A stretch of 64,000 bases of DNA from REEB76 sp963774895 (lineage in GTDB: Bacteria; Pseudomonadota; Gammaproteobacteria; Natronospirales; REEB76). Positions 15,655-24,818 of this stretch are shown one piece after another (within the stretch, counting starts at the first letter, position 1; every line of letters begins with the position of its first letter). The notes beneath the pieces are model-generated. The model was not told the origin of the DNA. It worked only from the letters and a program-made list of their open reading frames with translations, and did no database searches. A program made the position numbers and the translations under genes. Location: NCBI GenBank assembly GCA_963774895.1, contig CAVZGN010000001.1:854909-918908 (forward strand), read 5' to 3'.

Positions 15655-16095
15655 ATGCCAGAGAAAATCACCGTGGAAACCCAGGAACTTCGCAATGCCG
15701 GACTTAAGGTAACCCTGCCGCGGGTCAAGATTCTTGAAATTCTCGAGAGCAGTGATCAACGGCATATGAGTGCCGAGGATATGTACAAGGCGCTTATAGA
15801 TTCCGGTGAAGATATCGGATTGGCGACCGTCTACCGGGTGTTGACACAGTTTGAAACCGCTGGCTTGGTCACCCGCCATCACTTCGAGGGTGGACACTCG
15901 GTATTTGAATTAAATCAGGGACAGCATCACGATCATATCGTGTGCGTCAAATGCGGACGGGTGGATGAATTCATGGATGGCGAGATCGAGAAACGCCAGC
16001 AGCAGATCGCCACCAGCAAAGGCTATGAGATCACCGATCACTCGCTGTATCTATACGGCATCTGCCGCGACTGCCGCAAGACCTTATCCAAGTAA
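15655..16095 (+). CDS. fur: Ferric uptake regulator Fur
   Basis: Iron-responsive repressor of iron acquisition. The 146-residue product has an N-terminal winged helix with the recognition segment DIGLATVYRVLTQFETAGLV (about 53-72), the HHDHIVC metal site (91-97) and two CXXC-type pairs (C97/C100 and C137/C140). The open frame extends to 15577, but ATG 15655 gives the standard MPEKITVETQELRNAGLKVT start. It is convergent with recN (2-base gap). The nearby exbB-exbD-tonB operon is a plausible target, but no clear Fur box was seen there. Confidence 0.97.
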   Translation: MPEKITVETQELRNAGLKVTLPRVKILEILESSDQRHMSAEDMYKALIDSGEDIGLATVYRVLTQFETAGLVTRHHFEGGHSVFELNQGQHHDHIVCVKCGRVDEFMDGEIEKRQQQIATSKGYEITDHSLYLYGICRDCRKTLSK

Positions 16096-16097
16096 GT

Positions 16098-17774
16098 TCA
16101 CGCGCCTTGTTCCACACGCGCAATCATTTCGCGGGCGTGCTTGCGCGTGGTTTCGGTGATTTGCAGTCCGCCCAGCATGCGTGCAAGTTCTTCGACCTGG
16201 TTCTTTCTATCCAATAGTTCAACAGTCGTCGTTATGACCGGGCCATGGCTTGTTTTGACGACCCGGAAATGTTGATGCGCCTGTGAAGCCACCTGCGGTA
16301 AATGCGTTACACAAAACACTTGGCGTTTCTCGCCCAAACTGCGCAAGCGCCTGCCGACGATCTCAGCCACGCCGCCACCGATGCCGGCATCCACTTCATC
16401 GAAGATCATCGAGGGGATGGCGCTGGTTTGGGCAGCAACCACCTGGATGGCGAGGGCGATACGTGAAAGCTCGCCACCGGAAGCCACTTTCGCCAGTGCT
16501 TTCAACGGCTGACCTTTATTAGCGCTCACCTGGAATTCCACTTGCTCGGTACCCTTGGCGGAGAAGCGCTCCGGCTCATGGGTAATGTCGATGGCAAACC
16601 GGCCGCCGGGCATGCCCAGCTCCTGCATGACAGCCGTGACCTTCTTGCCCAGGTCCGCCGCTACCCGGGTGCGCCGTCGGTTAAGATCCGAAGCGTCTTT
16701 AAGGTATTGTTTACGTAGCGCGGCTAGCTCTGTTTCCAGCTCTTTCAGGACGACTTCGGCATTTTCGATACTGTGTAATTCTGCGCGCAGCTTATCGAGC
16801 CGCACGGGCAATTCGTTCGGCCCCACATGGTGCTTGCGCGCCAGATCGTGAATCGCGCCGAGGCGGTTTTCCAGCCATTCCAGGCGTTGCGGATCCATTT
16901 CCGTATTATTGAGGTAACGCCGCAGCCCATCACTGGCATCCGCAAGCTGCACTTGCGTGGTACTCAGTTGCGTGGTGATTTCACGCAGCTGTGGATCCAA
17001 TTCACTCAGGGTACCGAGAGTGCTCAGTGCCTGATGCAGGCTGCGGTAGGCGGAACTATCCTCATTTTCATAAAGTTCGTCCAGGATGGTTTGCACCCCC
17101 TCCAGGAGCTTGCTGCTGTTGGCGAGTCGCCGGTGTTCCTGGTCAAGTCCGGGTAATTCATCGGGCTGCAAGCCCAAGGTATCCAGTTCGCTGACTTGAT
17201 GACGCAGCAGTTCCAGTTGCCGGTCACGGTTTTTGGCCGCAGCTTGCAGAGCGGTAAGGTGTTCATCTGCGGCCTTCCAGGCAGTGCAGAGACGGGCAAC
17301 CTCATCCACCAGAGCTGCATGGTCGCCGAAAGCATCCAGCAACTTGAGTTGCTCCGCCGGCCGCAACAGGGATTGATGTTCGTGTTGACCGTGGATGTCG
17401 ACCAGTTGCTCGCCCAGTTCTCTCAGCATCTGCAACGGTACGCTGCGGCCGTTGATCAGACCGCGGGAGCGGCCGTCACGCCCGATGACGCGCCGCAGGA
17501 TGCATGCATCATCGGCGGTAAGATCGTTATGCTTAAGCCAAGCATTGGTATCGGGTAGGGCGCGCAAGTCAAACTCAGCGGAAATTTCCGCGCGTTCCGC
17601 CCCCTGCCGGATCACATCGGTATCAGCACGGTCCCCGAGCACCAGTCCCAAGGCATCCACCAGGATGGATTTGCCGGCACCGGTTTCCCCGGTAAGCACG
17701 CTCATACCGGTGGTGAGATCCAATTCCAGAGCATCAATGATGGCAAAATCGCGGATGGCGATATGCGACAGCAT
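16098..17774 (-). CDS. recN: DNA repair protein RecN
   Basis: SMC-like ATPase acting in double-strand-break repair. The 558-residue protein has Walker A GETGAGKS near residue 30 and a long coiled-coil middle (about 155-370). The C-terminal half has the signature VASGGELSRIALAIQ and Walker B SIPSMIFDEVDAGIGGG, then the CVTHLPQVA segment. ATG 17774 (MLSHIAIRDFA) was chosen because homologues start there, though the frame is open to 17858. It follows nadK by 7 bases and is probably co-transcribed with it. Confidence 0.97.
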   Translation of the reverse strand: MLSHIAIRDFAIIDALELDLTTGMSVLTGETGAGKSILVDALGLVLGDRADTDVIRQGAERAEISAEFDLRALPDTNAWLKHNDLTADDACILRRVIGRDGRSRGLINGRSVPLQMLRELGEQLVDIHGQHEHQSLLRPAEQLKLLDAFGDHAALVDEVARLCTAWKAADEHLTALQAAAKNRDRQLELLRHQVSELDTLGLQPDELPGLDQEHRRLANSSKLLEGVQTILDELYENEDSSAYRSLHQALSTLGTLSELDPQLREITTQLSTTQVQLADASDGLRRYLNNTEMDPQRLEWLENRLGAIHDLARKHHVGPNELPVRLDKLRAELHSIENAEVVLKELETELAALRKQYLKDASDLNRRRTRVAADLGKKVTAVMQELGMPGGRFAIDITHEPERFSAKGTEQVEFQVSANKGQPLKALAKVASGGELSRIALAIQVVAAQTSAIPSMIFDEVDAGIGGGVAEIVGRRLRSLGEKRQVFCVTHLPQVASQAHQHFRVVKTSHGPVITTTVELLDRKNQVEELARMLGGLQITETTRKHAREMIARVEQGA

Positions 17775-17781
17775 GTAGGAT

Positions 17782-18681
17782 TCAGTCCTTGCGCGTCTGA
17801 TGCGGTGCGCGCCCCCAATGCAGTTTGGTGCGCAGTATCCGATAGTAATCATGCCCATGGGGATGGATTAAGGTGACGCTGGCGGCAGAACGCTGAACTT
17901 GGACCCTGTCACTGGCCGTCAGCAGCTGGGCGTGCTGGCCGTCACTACTGACCTGCGCGCCCCCGCCATGGGTATCGTTGATCAGAATCTCAATCTTGCT
18001 GTCACCCTTCACCACGATCGGCCGATCACCGAGCGCGTGTGGGCAGATGGGTACCAGTATCACGGCATTCACGCTGGGGTGCAGAATCGAACCACCACCC
18101 GATAAAGCGTAGGCGGTGGACCCTGTAGGAGTGGCTATGATGATGCCATCGGCGCGGTGTGCGCAAACGAATTGTCCATCCACGTGGGTCTCAAACTCGA
18201 TCAATCGCCCGCCTGCCGCTTTTTGGACTACCACATCGTTGAGTGCCGGCATGCAGGGATAACTACCGCCGGCGCGGACTACTTCCGATTCCAGCAGCAG
18301 CCGCTGTTCTGCGTGGTAATCACCCTGCAGGATGGCGCTGATTTCGGTTTCCATCGTGTCCGGCGATATGTCGGTCAGGAAGCCAATACGTCCCAGGTTG
18401 ATACCCACCAATGGTATCGGCCGGCTGGTGAATATGTGCACGGCATTCAACAGGGTGCCGTCACCGCCGACAGCGATGACCAGGTCGGCCTGGGTACTGA
18501 TTTGGGCATGCTCAACGAAATGCGCAGAAATCTCGCCATCGATCAATGGCGCGAGCGCGGCATCCACCAGTGTCCGCACACCCCGGGGTTCCAGATGCGC
18601 TAGCAAGGACTTGAGTGTAGTGACAATTTCCGGGTCGCCGGCTCGGCCCAGGACCGCGATGGTGGAAAAACGCTTCGGCAT
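17782..18681 (-). CDS. nadK: NAD kinase
   Basis: Phosphorylates NAD to NADP using ATP. The 299-residue product has GGDGT at residues 72-76 (nucleotide site) and the second family motif TPTGSTAYALSGGGSILHP. ATG 18681 starts MPKRFSTIAVLGRAG, as in homologues. The longer frame to 18777 would run into the hrcA promoter and is unlikely. It is divergent from hrcA and upstream of recN, the usual order in gammaproteobacteria. Confidence 0.97.
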   Translation of the reverse strand: MPKRFSTIAVLGRAGDPEIVTTLKSLLAHLEPRGVRTLVDAALAPLIDGEISAHFVEHAQISTQADLVIAVGGDGTLLNAVHIFTSRPIPLVGINLGRIGFLTDISPDTMETEISAILQGDYHAEQRLLLESEVVRAGGSYPCMPALNDVVVQKAAGGRLIEFETHVDGQFVCAHRADGIIIATPTGSTAYALSGGGSILHPSVNAVILVPICPHALGDRPIVVKGDSKIEILINDTHGGGAQVSSDGQHAQLLTASDRVQVQRSAASVTLIHPHGHDYYRILRTKLHWGRAPHQTRKD

Positions 18682-18735
18682 ATGGCGAGCAACGTTAGCA
18701 TGGGCATTGGAGAGCGCCAAATACCCCAGGCATCC

Positions 18736-18764
18736 TTGACAATGCTGACTCCAGGTTGTTAGCT
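18736..18764 (+). promoter_or_regulatory. Sigma-70 promoter of hrcA
   Basis: TTGACA (18736-18741) and TTAGCT (18759-18764) are separated by 17 bases. The CIRCE operator begins 6 bases after the -10, so a bound HrcA dimer would block transcription start. Confidence 0.7.
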
Positions 18765-18770
18765 TACTTT

Positions 18771-18797
18771 TTGGCACTCACAATAAGTGAGTGCCAA
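18771..18797 (+). promoter_or_regulatory. CIRCE operator (HrcA binding site)
   Basis: TTGGCACTC (18771-18779), a 9-base spacer, and GAGTGCCAA (18789-18797) form a perfect 9-9-9 inverted repeat. It differs from the common TTAGCACTC arm by a compensated A-to-G change on both sides. It lies just before hrcA, so HrcA should repress its own operon. Confidence 0.96.
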
Positions 18798-18828
18798 AGC
18801 CTGTCGGAATATCAACGGTAACCGGACT

Positions 18829-19890
18829 ATGATCAGTGGCATGGCGGAAAGCGGAATCAATGAACGCGCCCAGCATTTGCTGAAGGTTTTGGTGGAACGC
18901 TATATCCGCGATGGCGAACCGGTAGGCTCACGCACCTTGTCACGGGATTCGGGGCTGGACCTGAGTCCCGCCAGCATCCGCAACGTGATGGCGGATCTGG
19001 AGGAACTGGGCTTCATCGCGGCGCCGCACACTTCCGCAGGCCGTGTGCCTACTGTAAAAGGTTATCGGTTCTTCGTGGACACGCTACTGGCCGTTAAGCC
19101 GCTCGAGCAGCAGGAAGTCAGCTTGATACGCCAACAGTTGGACAGCAACGACCCCAACCCCCAATCACTGCTGGCTTCCGCATCCAACATGCTCTCGGCG
19201 ATTACCCACATGACCGGTGTAGTGACCCTGCCGCGACGCGAACACATCGCCTGGCGGCATATCGAATTTCTACCGCTCTCGGATAACCGGGTACTCGCCA
19301 TACTGGTGGTCAATGAAGGCGAAGTACAGAACCGCATACTGCAACTGGACCGCAGTTACGATTCCGTGGCCCTGCAGCAGATTGGTAATTACCTGAACAC
19401 TCATTTTGCCGGCAAGGATATCCAACGGGTGCGTGCCGAATTGCTCAGCGAACTGCGGCGCACCCGCGAGAGCATGAATAACCTGATGCAGGCCGCGATC
19501 ACCATGGCCGAGAAAGTTTTCGCGATCCGTGGCCAGGAATCTGGCCGCAGCTATGTTATGGCAGGCGAGACCAATCTCATGGAATGGGCCGAGCTCTCTG
19601 ATGTGGAGAAACTGCGGCGCTTGTTCGAGGCCTTCAACCAGCAGCGTGAGATCCTGCATTTACTGGATAAATGCATCGTCGCCGACGGCGTACAGATTTT
19701 CATTGGCGAAGAATCGGGTTACCGGGTCCTGGATGAATGCAGTGTGGTGACCGCACCTTATAGTGTGGGCGACGAGGTAGTCGGAGTGCTGGGTGTCATC
19801 GGTCCAACACGCATGGCCTACGAACGGGTGATCCCGATCGTCGACATAACCGCGAAACTGCTGGGCGCGGCCTTGAATCCACGTAAATAA
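18829..19890 (+). CDS. hrcA: Heat-inducible transcription repressor HrcA
   Basis: Represses class I heat-shock genes by binding CIRCE. The 353 residues start with a winged helix (RAQHLLKVLVERYIRDGEPV, SPASIRNVMADLEELGFI, about 11-65), then a GAF-like domain with a dimerising insertion. The frame begins inside the CIRCE at 18787, so the real start must be downstream. ATG 18829 or 18841 both fit, and neither has a strong ribosome-binding site. It is followed by grpE-dnaK-dnaJ, so the chaperone operon is under HrcA control here, as in many beta- and gammaproteobacteria outside the enterics. Confidence 0.96.
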   Translation: MISGMAESGINERAQHLLKVLVERYIRDGEPVGSRTLSRDSGLDLSPASIRNVMADLEELGFIAAPHTSAGRVPTVKGYRFFVDTLLAVKPLEQQEVSLIRQQLDSNDPNPQSLLASASNMLSAITHMTGVVTLPRREHIAWRHIEFLPLSDNRVLAILVVNEGEVQNRILQLDRSYDSVALQQIGNYLNTHFAGKDIQRVRAELLSELRRTRESMNNLMQAAITMAEKVFAIRGQESGRSYVMAGETNLMEWAELSDVEKLRRLFEAFNQQREILHLLDKCIVADGVQIFIGEESGYRVLDECSVVTAPYSVGDEVVGVLGVIGPTRMAYERVIPIVDITAKLLGAALNPRK

Positions 19891-19899
19891 ACGCCACAT
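19872..19899 (+). promoter_or_regulatory. Candidate sigma-32 (heat-shock) promoter before grpE
   Basis: CTTGAA (19872-19877) and CCACAT (19894-19899), spaced 16 bases, resemble the sigma-32 pattern CTTGAA/CCCCAT. It overlaps the end of hrcA. This would let grpE-dnaK-dnaJ be induced independently of CIRCE. Confidence 0.35.
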
Positions 19900-19974
19900 A
19901 ACAGCAGACATCCGCACAGCGGATGGATTCATTTGGGCGGTATATAACCCGTGGTGCGCGCAATGGAGGATAGA

Positions 19975-20520
19975 ATGAGTAAAAAGCCGGCTGCCCAGCC
20001 TGTTGAGCCCGCCGAACACAGCGAGGCACTTGCCGTTGACCCTCAGGGCGAGCTGAAAGCGGCCCTTGCTGAAGCCGAAAATCTAGCCGCTCAGAACCGC
20101 GACGGCTATCTGCGTATGGCTGCAGAGCTGGATAACCTGCGCAAACGCACCCACAGGGATCTGGAAAATGCCTACAAGTTCGCACTCGAGCGGTTTCTGA
20201 TGGAGCTACTACCGGTGCGCGACAGCCTGGAAAAGGGTATCGCCGCTGCCGATACCACCGCTGCGGGCCTTAAGGAAGGCATGCACATGACCCTGAAGCT
20301 CCTGGTCACGGCCTTGGAGCGCGCCAGGGTCAGTGAAGTCGACCCAGCCAAGGGCGAGGTTTTCAATCCCGAGCTGCATGAGGCCATGGCCCTGCAAGAG
20401 ACCTCCGAGGCCGGTCCGGGGACGGTCCTGCTGACAGCCCAGAAAGGTTATCAGCTTAACGGGCGCCTGCTGCGCCCGGCGCGGGTGATCGTGGCCAAGG
20501 CCCCAGGCGCAGCTGCTTGA
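19975..20520 (+). CDS. grpE: Nucleotide exchange factor GrpE
   Basis: Releases ADP from DnaK. The 181-residue product has a disordered N-terminus, the long dimerising helix with GYLRMAAELDNLRKRTHRDLE, and the beta domain with FNPELHEAMAL and GTVLLTAQKGYQLNGRLLRPARVIVAK. ATG 19975 is certain because GGAGGAT lies 5 bases upstream. The earlier in-frame starts at 19951 are not supported. It lies 72 bases before dnaK. Confidence 0.97.
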   Translation: MSKKPAAQPVEPAEHSEALAVDPQGELKAALAEAENLAAQNRDGYLRMAAELDNLRKRTHRDLENAYKFALERFLMELLPVRDSLEKGIAAADTTAAGLKEGMHMTLKLLVTALERARVSEVDPAKGEVFNPELHEAMALQETSEAGPGTVLLTAQKGYQLNGRLLRPARVIVAKAPGAAA

Positions 20521-20591
20521 AAGCCCGCCGCCCGTCCCCATCTAGTTGAACAGCAAGCAATTCTGGCCCTCATATTCGGAGTGTTTCATCC

Positions 20592-22508
20592 ATGAGCAAA
20601 ATTATCGGCATCGACCTGGGCACCACCAACTCCTGCGTGGCGGTGATGGAGGGCGGCAAACCCAAAGTCATCGAAAACAGCGAGGGCGACCGCACCACGC
20701 CCTCGATCGTGGCCTTCACCAAGGACAACGAAGTGGTTGTGGGCCAGTCGGCCAAACGTCAGGCGGTCACCAACCCCAAGAACACCCTGTATGCCATCAA
20801 GCGCCTCATCGGACGCAAGTTCGCCGATGATGTGGTGCAGAAAGATATCGGCATGGTGCCCTATCGCATCGTCAAGGCCGATAACGGCGATGCCTGGGTG
20901 GAAGTCAACGGCAAGAAAATGGCGCCGCCGGAGATCTCCGCGCGCGTGCTGCAGAAGATGAAGAAAACCGCCGAGGACTATCTCGGCGAGCCGGTGAGCG
21001 AAGCGGTCATCACCGTGCCGGCTTATTTCAATGACTCCCAGCGCCAGGCTACCAAAGACGCCGGCAAGATCGCGGGTCTGGATGTCAAACGCATCATCAA
21101 TGAACCGACAGCCGCGGCGCTCGCCTATGGCATGGACAAGGTCACCGGCGACCGCAAGATCGCCGTGTATGACCTGGGCGGCGGCACCTTCGACATCTCC
21201 ATCATCGAGATCGCGGAAGTGGATGGCGAGCACCAGTTCGAGGTGCTGTCCACCAACGGTGATACTTTCCTGGGTGGCGAGGATTTCGACAAACGCATCA
21301 TTGACTATATCGCCGATGAGTTCCGCAAGGAGCAGGGCATCGACGTGCGCAAGGATCCCTTGGCCATGCAGCGCCTCAAGGAAGCTTCCGAAAAAGCCAA
21401 GATCGAGCTTTCTTCCACCCAGCAGACCGAAGTCAACCTGCCCTACATCACCGCGGATGCCAGCGGACCGAAACACCTCAACATCAAGCTGACCCGTGCC
21501 AAACTCGAGTCGCTGGTCGAGGACTTGATCCAGAAAACTGTGGAACCCTGCAAGATTGCACTCAAGGACGCCGGCTTGTCCGTGAGTGAAGTACAGGACG
21601 TCATCCTGGTGGGTGGCCAGACGCGCATGCCCAAAGTTCAGGAAATCGTCAAGGATTTGTTCGCCAAGGAACCGCGCAAGGACGTCAATCCCGATGAGGC
21701 GGTCGCCGTGGGCGCCGCCATCCAGGCGGGCGTGCTCAAAGGCGATGTCAAGGACGTGCTGCTGCTGGATGTCACGCCGTTGTCGCTGGGCATCGAGACC
21801 CTGGGCGGCGTCATGACCAAGCTCATCGAGAAGAACACCACCATTCCGACCAAGGCCTCGCAGGTGTTTTCCACCGCCGAAGACAACCAGACGGCGGTGA
21901 CGGTGCATGTACTGCAGGGCGAGCGTGAGATGGCGCGCGACAACAAATCCCTGGGACGGTTCGATCTCTCCGATATCCCGCCGGCACCACGCGGCCTGCC
22001 GCAGATCGAAGTGAGCTTTGACATCGACGCCAACGGCATCTTGAATGTCTCGGCCAAGGATAAAGCCACCAACAAGGAGCAGAAGATCACCATCAAGGCC
22101 TCTTCGGGCCTGTCCAAGCAAGACATCGAACGCATGGTGAAGGACGCGGAGGCGCATGTGGAAGAAGACCGCAAGGCCCGTGAGTTGGTGAATGCCCGTA
22201 ACCAGGCGGACAATCTGGTGCATGCTACCGAGAAAACCCTTAAGGAGATGGGTGACAAGGTGACCGGCGAAGAACGCGCCAGTATCGAAGCCGCGCTGCG
22301 TGATCTCAAGGACGTCATCAAGAAAGATGACAAGGGCGTCATCGAGACCAAGACCCAGGCGCTGGCGCAAGCCTCCGCCAAGATGGCGGAGCGCATGTAC
22401 GCATCCAATTCTGAGGACGCTAAGCCCGCTGGTCAGAAAGGTAACGGCGAGAACAAGGAAAATGTAGTGGATGCGGAATTTGAAGAGGTCAGGGACGACA
22501 AGAAATAA
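20592..22508 (+). CDS. dnaK: Molecular chaperone DnaK (Hsp70)
   Basis: ATP-driven Hsp70 chaperone. The 638-residue protein has the N-terminal ATPase phosphate-1 motif IIGIDLGTTNSCVA, the IINEPTAAALAYG segment and VYDLGGGTFDISII. The substrate-binding domain begins after DVTPLSLGIETLGG, and the C-terminus ends DAEFEEVRDDKK, the standard GrpE/DnaJ-cooperating tail. GGAG lies 10 bases before ATG 20592. The long open frame on the opposite strand is a shadow of its strong codon bias. A stable hairpin follows the stop codon. Confidence 0.99.
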   Translation: MSKIIGIDLGTTNSCVAVMEGGKPKVIENSEGDRTTPSIVAFTKDNEVVVGQSAKRQAVTNPKNTLYAIKRLIGRKFADDVVQKDIGMVPYRIVKADNGDAWVEVNGKKMAPPEISARVLQKMKKTAEDYLGEPVSEAVITVPAYFNDSQRQATKDAGKIAGLDVKRIINEPTAAALAYGMDKVTGDRKIAVYDLGGGTFDISIIEIAEVDGEHQFEVLSTNGDTFLGGEDFDKRIIDYIADEFRKEQGIDVRKDPLAMQRLKEASEKAKIELSSTQQTEVNLPYITADASGPKHLNIKLTRAKLESLVEDLIQKTVEPCKIALKDAGLSVSEVQDVILVGGQTRMPKVQEIVKDLFAKEPRKDVNPDEAVAVGAAIQAGVLKGDVKDVLLLDVTPLSLGIETLGGVMTKLIEKNTTIPTKASQVFSTAEDNQTAVTVHVLQGEREMARDNKSLGRFDLSDIPPAPRGLPQIEVSFDIDANGILNVSAKDKATNKEQKITIKASSGLSKQDIERMVKDAEAHVEEDRKARELVNARNQADNLVHATEKTLKEMGDKVTGEERASIEAALRDLKDVIKKDDKGVIETKTQALAQASAKMAERMYASNSEDAKPAGQKGNGENKENVVDAEFEEVRDDKK

Positions 22509-22540
22509 GCACAAGCAGCTCAGCTGACTTGCGTGATTCC

Positions 22541-22572
22541 CGCGCCGGCAACCTTTAGGGGTTGTCGGCGCG
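22541..22572 (+). other. Stable hairpin between dnaK and dnaJ
   Basis: CGCGCCGGCAACC (22541-22553) pairs with GGTTGTCGGCGCG (22560-22572), 13 bp with one G-U, around a 6-base loop. There is no T-run directly after it, so partial termination or protection of the dnaK mRNA end is more likely than full termination. The remaining 160 bases to dnaJ show no other element. Confidence 0.7.
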
Positions 22573-22732
22573 CGCGGTTTAGCGAGTGGGGTATTGCAGC
22601 TTCATGGACTCGGCAAGCGGGAAACTTAGCCATAGGATTTCAAATGCGGCGAGCATGGCGGCTTTTCGCTGCGGACACCGGATGCACATCGGGTTGGACC
22701 CAGTCGCACTGGCTGATTAAGGTATCTGCGCA

Positions 22733-23875
22733 ATGAGCAAACGTGATTATTACGAGGTGCTGGGTGTGGCGCGGGGCGCGCCGGAAGCCGAGATCAAGAA
22801 GGCCTATCGCCGGCTGGCCATGAAATTCCATCCTGACCGAAATACCGGTGACGCCACCGCAGAAACCAAGTTCAAGGAAGCCAAGGAGGCCTACGAGATC
22901 CTGAGTGACGCGCACAAACGTGCCACCTATGATCGGTTTGGTCATGTCGGTGTGGAGGCAGGTACAGCCGGCGGTGGCCGTGGGGGTTTCGGCAGCGGCG
23001 ATGTTTTTGGCGACATCTTCGGCGATATGTTCGGAGATATCTTCGGCGGCGGACGGCGTGGCGGACGGGGTCAGCGTGTGTATCGCGGCGCGGATCTGCG
23101 CTATGAATTGGAGCTCGATCTGGAACAAGCGGTATTCGGCGATACCATCAGTATCCACGTGCCGACGCTGGTGCGTTGTGATGTTTGCGACGGCAGCGGT
23201 GCCAAGCAAGGCAGCAAACCGCAAACCTGCCCCACCTGCGGCGGCCAGGGACAGGTACGCATGCAGCAGGGTTTCTTCTCCATCCAGCAAACCTGCCCAC
23301 GCTGCCATGGCAGCGGTACCGTCATCGGCGATCCCTGTTCTAAATGTCATGGCCAGGGGCGGGTCGAAGAGCGTAAAAATCTCGCGGTCAAAGTGCCGGC
23401 GGGCGTGGATAGCGGTGACCGCATCCGTCTGGCGGGAGAAGGCGAAGCCGGGCCCGTGGGCGGGCCAACCGGCGATTTGTATGTGGAAATCACGGTACGC
23501 CCGCATCCGATATTCACCCGCGAAGGCGCGGATCTGGTCTGCGAGGTGCCGGTATCAATCATGAAAGCGGCATTGGGTGGCGAGCTGGAGGTACCGACGC
23601 TGGATGGGCGCGTGGTTCTCAAGATCCCGCCCGAGACCCAAGCCGGCAAGGTCCTGCGTTTGCGCTCCAAGGGCGTGAAGCCGGTGCGCGGTGGTGCGAC
23701 CGGGGACTTACTGTGCCGCATCGAAGTGGAGACGCCGGTGAATCTGAGCCGCGAACAGAAAGACTTGCTGAAAAATCTGGATGCATCACTGCGGTCTGAC
23801 GGCAGCAGGCATTCTCCTCGCGAGCGCTCCTGGCTTGATGGCGTCAAAAAATTTTTCGAACGTGCGCGCACGTGA
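22733..23875 (+). CDS. dnaJ: Co-chaperone DnaJ (Hsp40)
   Basis: Stimulates DnaK ATP hydrolysis and delivers substrates. The 380 residues show the J domain with HPD in MKFHPDRNTG (about 33-35), a Gly/Phe-rich linker with repeated GDIFGDMFGDIFGGG, and four zinc motifs CDVCDGSG, CPTCGGQG, CPRCHGSG and CSKCHGQG. C-terminal substrate-binding domains follow. AAGG lies about 10 bases upstream of ATG 22733. The gap to dnaK is 224 bases, and dapB follows after 22 bases. Confidence 0.99.
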   Translation: MSKRDYYEVLGVARGAPEAEIKKAYRRLAMKFHPDRNTGDATAETKFKEAKEAYEILSDAHKRATYDRFGHVGVEAGTAGGGRGGFGSGDVFGDIFGDMFGDIFGGGRRGGRGQRVYRGADLRYELELDLEQAVFGDTISIHVPTLVRCDVCDGSGAKQGSKPQTCPTCGGQGQVRMQQGFFSIQQTCPRCHGSGTVIGDPCSKCHGQGRVEERKNLAVKVPAGVDSGDRIRLAGEGEAGPVGGPTGDLYVEITVRPHPIFTREGADLVCEVPVSIMKAALGGELEVPTLDGRVVLKIPPETQAGKVLRLRSKGVKPVRGGATGDLLCRIEVETPVNLSREQKDLLKNLDASLRSDGSRHSPRERSWLDGVKKFFERART

Positions 23876-23897
23876 GCTTAAAACGGGAATGCATCCG

Positions 23898-24683
23898 ATG
23901 ATTAATATCGCGCTGTTGGGTGCGGCCGGACGCATGGGACATACGCTTATGGAGACCGCGCATGATTTCCCGGGCATAGCTATAAGCGCTGCCGTGGTAT
24001 CGCCCAACAACCCGCTGGCTGGTAAAAACGCAGCTGGACTTGCATACACTATCGATTTGGAAAAAGCGCTCGCGGACGCCGACGTGCTGGTGGATTTTTC
24101 CATGCCTGAATCCACCTCCAAGGCGATTGATGCCTGCGTGAGCGCGCGCAAACCGATCATTATCGGCGTTACCGGTTTGGATGCGGCGCTCAATAAAAAG
24201 ATAACCAGCGCTGCGCGCAGCATCCCATTACTGGCGGCGCCGAACATGAGCCTCGGTGCCGTGTTATTGATGCGGCTTGCGCGTACAGCCGGAGCCGCAT
24301 TGGGCGAGGATTTTGCCGTCGAAATCCACGACCGACACCATCACCACAAAAAAGATGCACCCTCGGGTACGGCCTTGGCGATTGGCGAAGCCGTGGCCGC
24401 CGGTCGCGGCGTCGCATTGTATGAACGTGCGGTCTTTGAAGCGCCTGGACAAGCCAGCACCACCAAACCCGGCAGCATCCGTTTTAACTCGATTCGCCAG
24501 GGTGAAATCGTGGGCGAACACACGCTGACGTTTACCGGTAGCGCCGAGCATCTGCAATTGACCCACCATGTGCATAGCCGCGCGGCATTTGCCCGTGGCG
24601 CGTTGACCGCAGCCTGCTGGATCGTCGGCCAGCCGCCGGGGCTGTATGCGATGGCGGATGTGCTCGGCTTGCAAGCGCGGTAA
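23898..24683 (+). CDS. dapB: 4-hydroxy-tetrahydrodipicolinate reductase
   Basis: Second committed step of diaminopimelate and lysine synthesis, reducing the DapA product with NAD(P)H. The 261-residue product has the nucleotide-binding motif GAAGRMG near the N-terminus and the catalytic segment EIHDRHHHHKKDAPSGTA. ATG 23898 (MINIALLGAAG) is chosen because GGGA precedes it by 9 bases. The frame extends back into dnaJ. It is the last gene of the heat-shock cluster and starts the dapB-carAB order common in proteobacteria. Confidence 0.96.
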   Translation: MINIALLGAAGRMGHTLMETAHDFPGIAISAAVVSPNNPLAGKNAAGLAYTIDLEKALADADVLVDFSMPESTSKAIDACVSARKPIIIGVTGLDAALNKKITSAARSIPLLAAPNMSLGAVLLMRLARTAGAALGEDFAVEIHDRHHHHKKDAPSGTALAIGEAVAAGRGVALYERAVFEAPGQASTTKPGSIRFNSIRQGEIVGEHTLTFTGSAEHLQLTHHVHSRAAFARGALTAACWIVGQPPGLYAMADVLGLQAR

Positions 24684-24818
24684 GCATGCAGGGCGTGGAC
24701 GTACGCCCCCGTATTCCGTTAAAATCCCCGCGCTTTGATACTTGCCCGCGGTTAAATGCGGGAATCTGGCGGTAGGCGCACAGGCCATACTTGCCGCGCG
24801 AATAATGAGGAGGTGCCT

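Noticed and set aside
20586..22514. 642-codon open frame antisense to dnaK
   Set aside because: It mirrors dnaK exactly. Long antisense frames are a normal product of biased codon use, and it has no family motif or ribosome-binding site.
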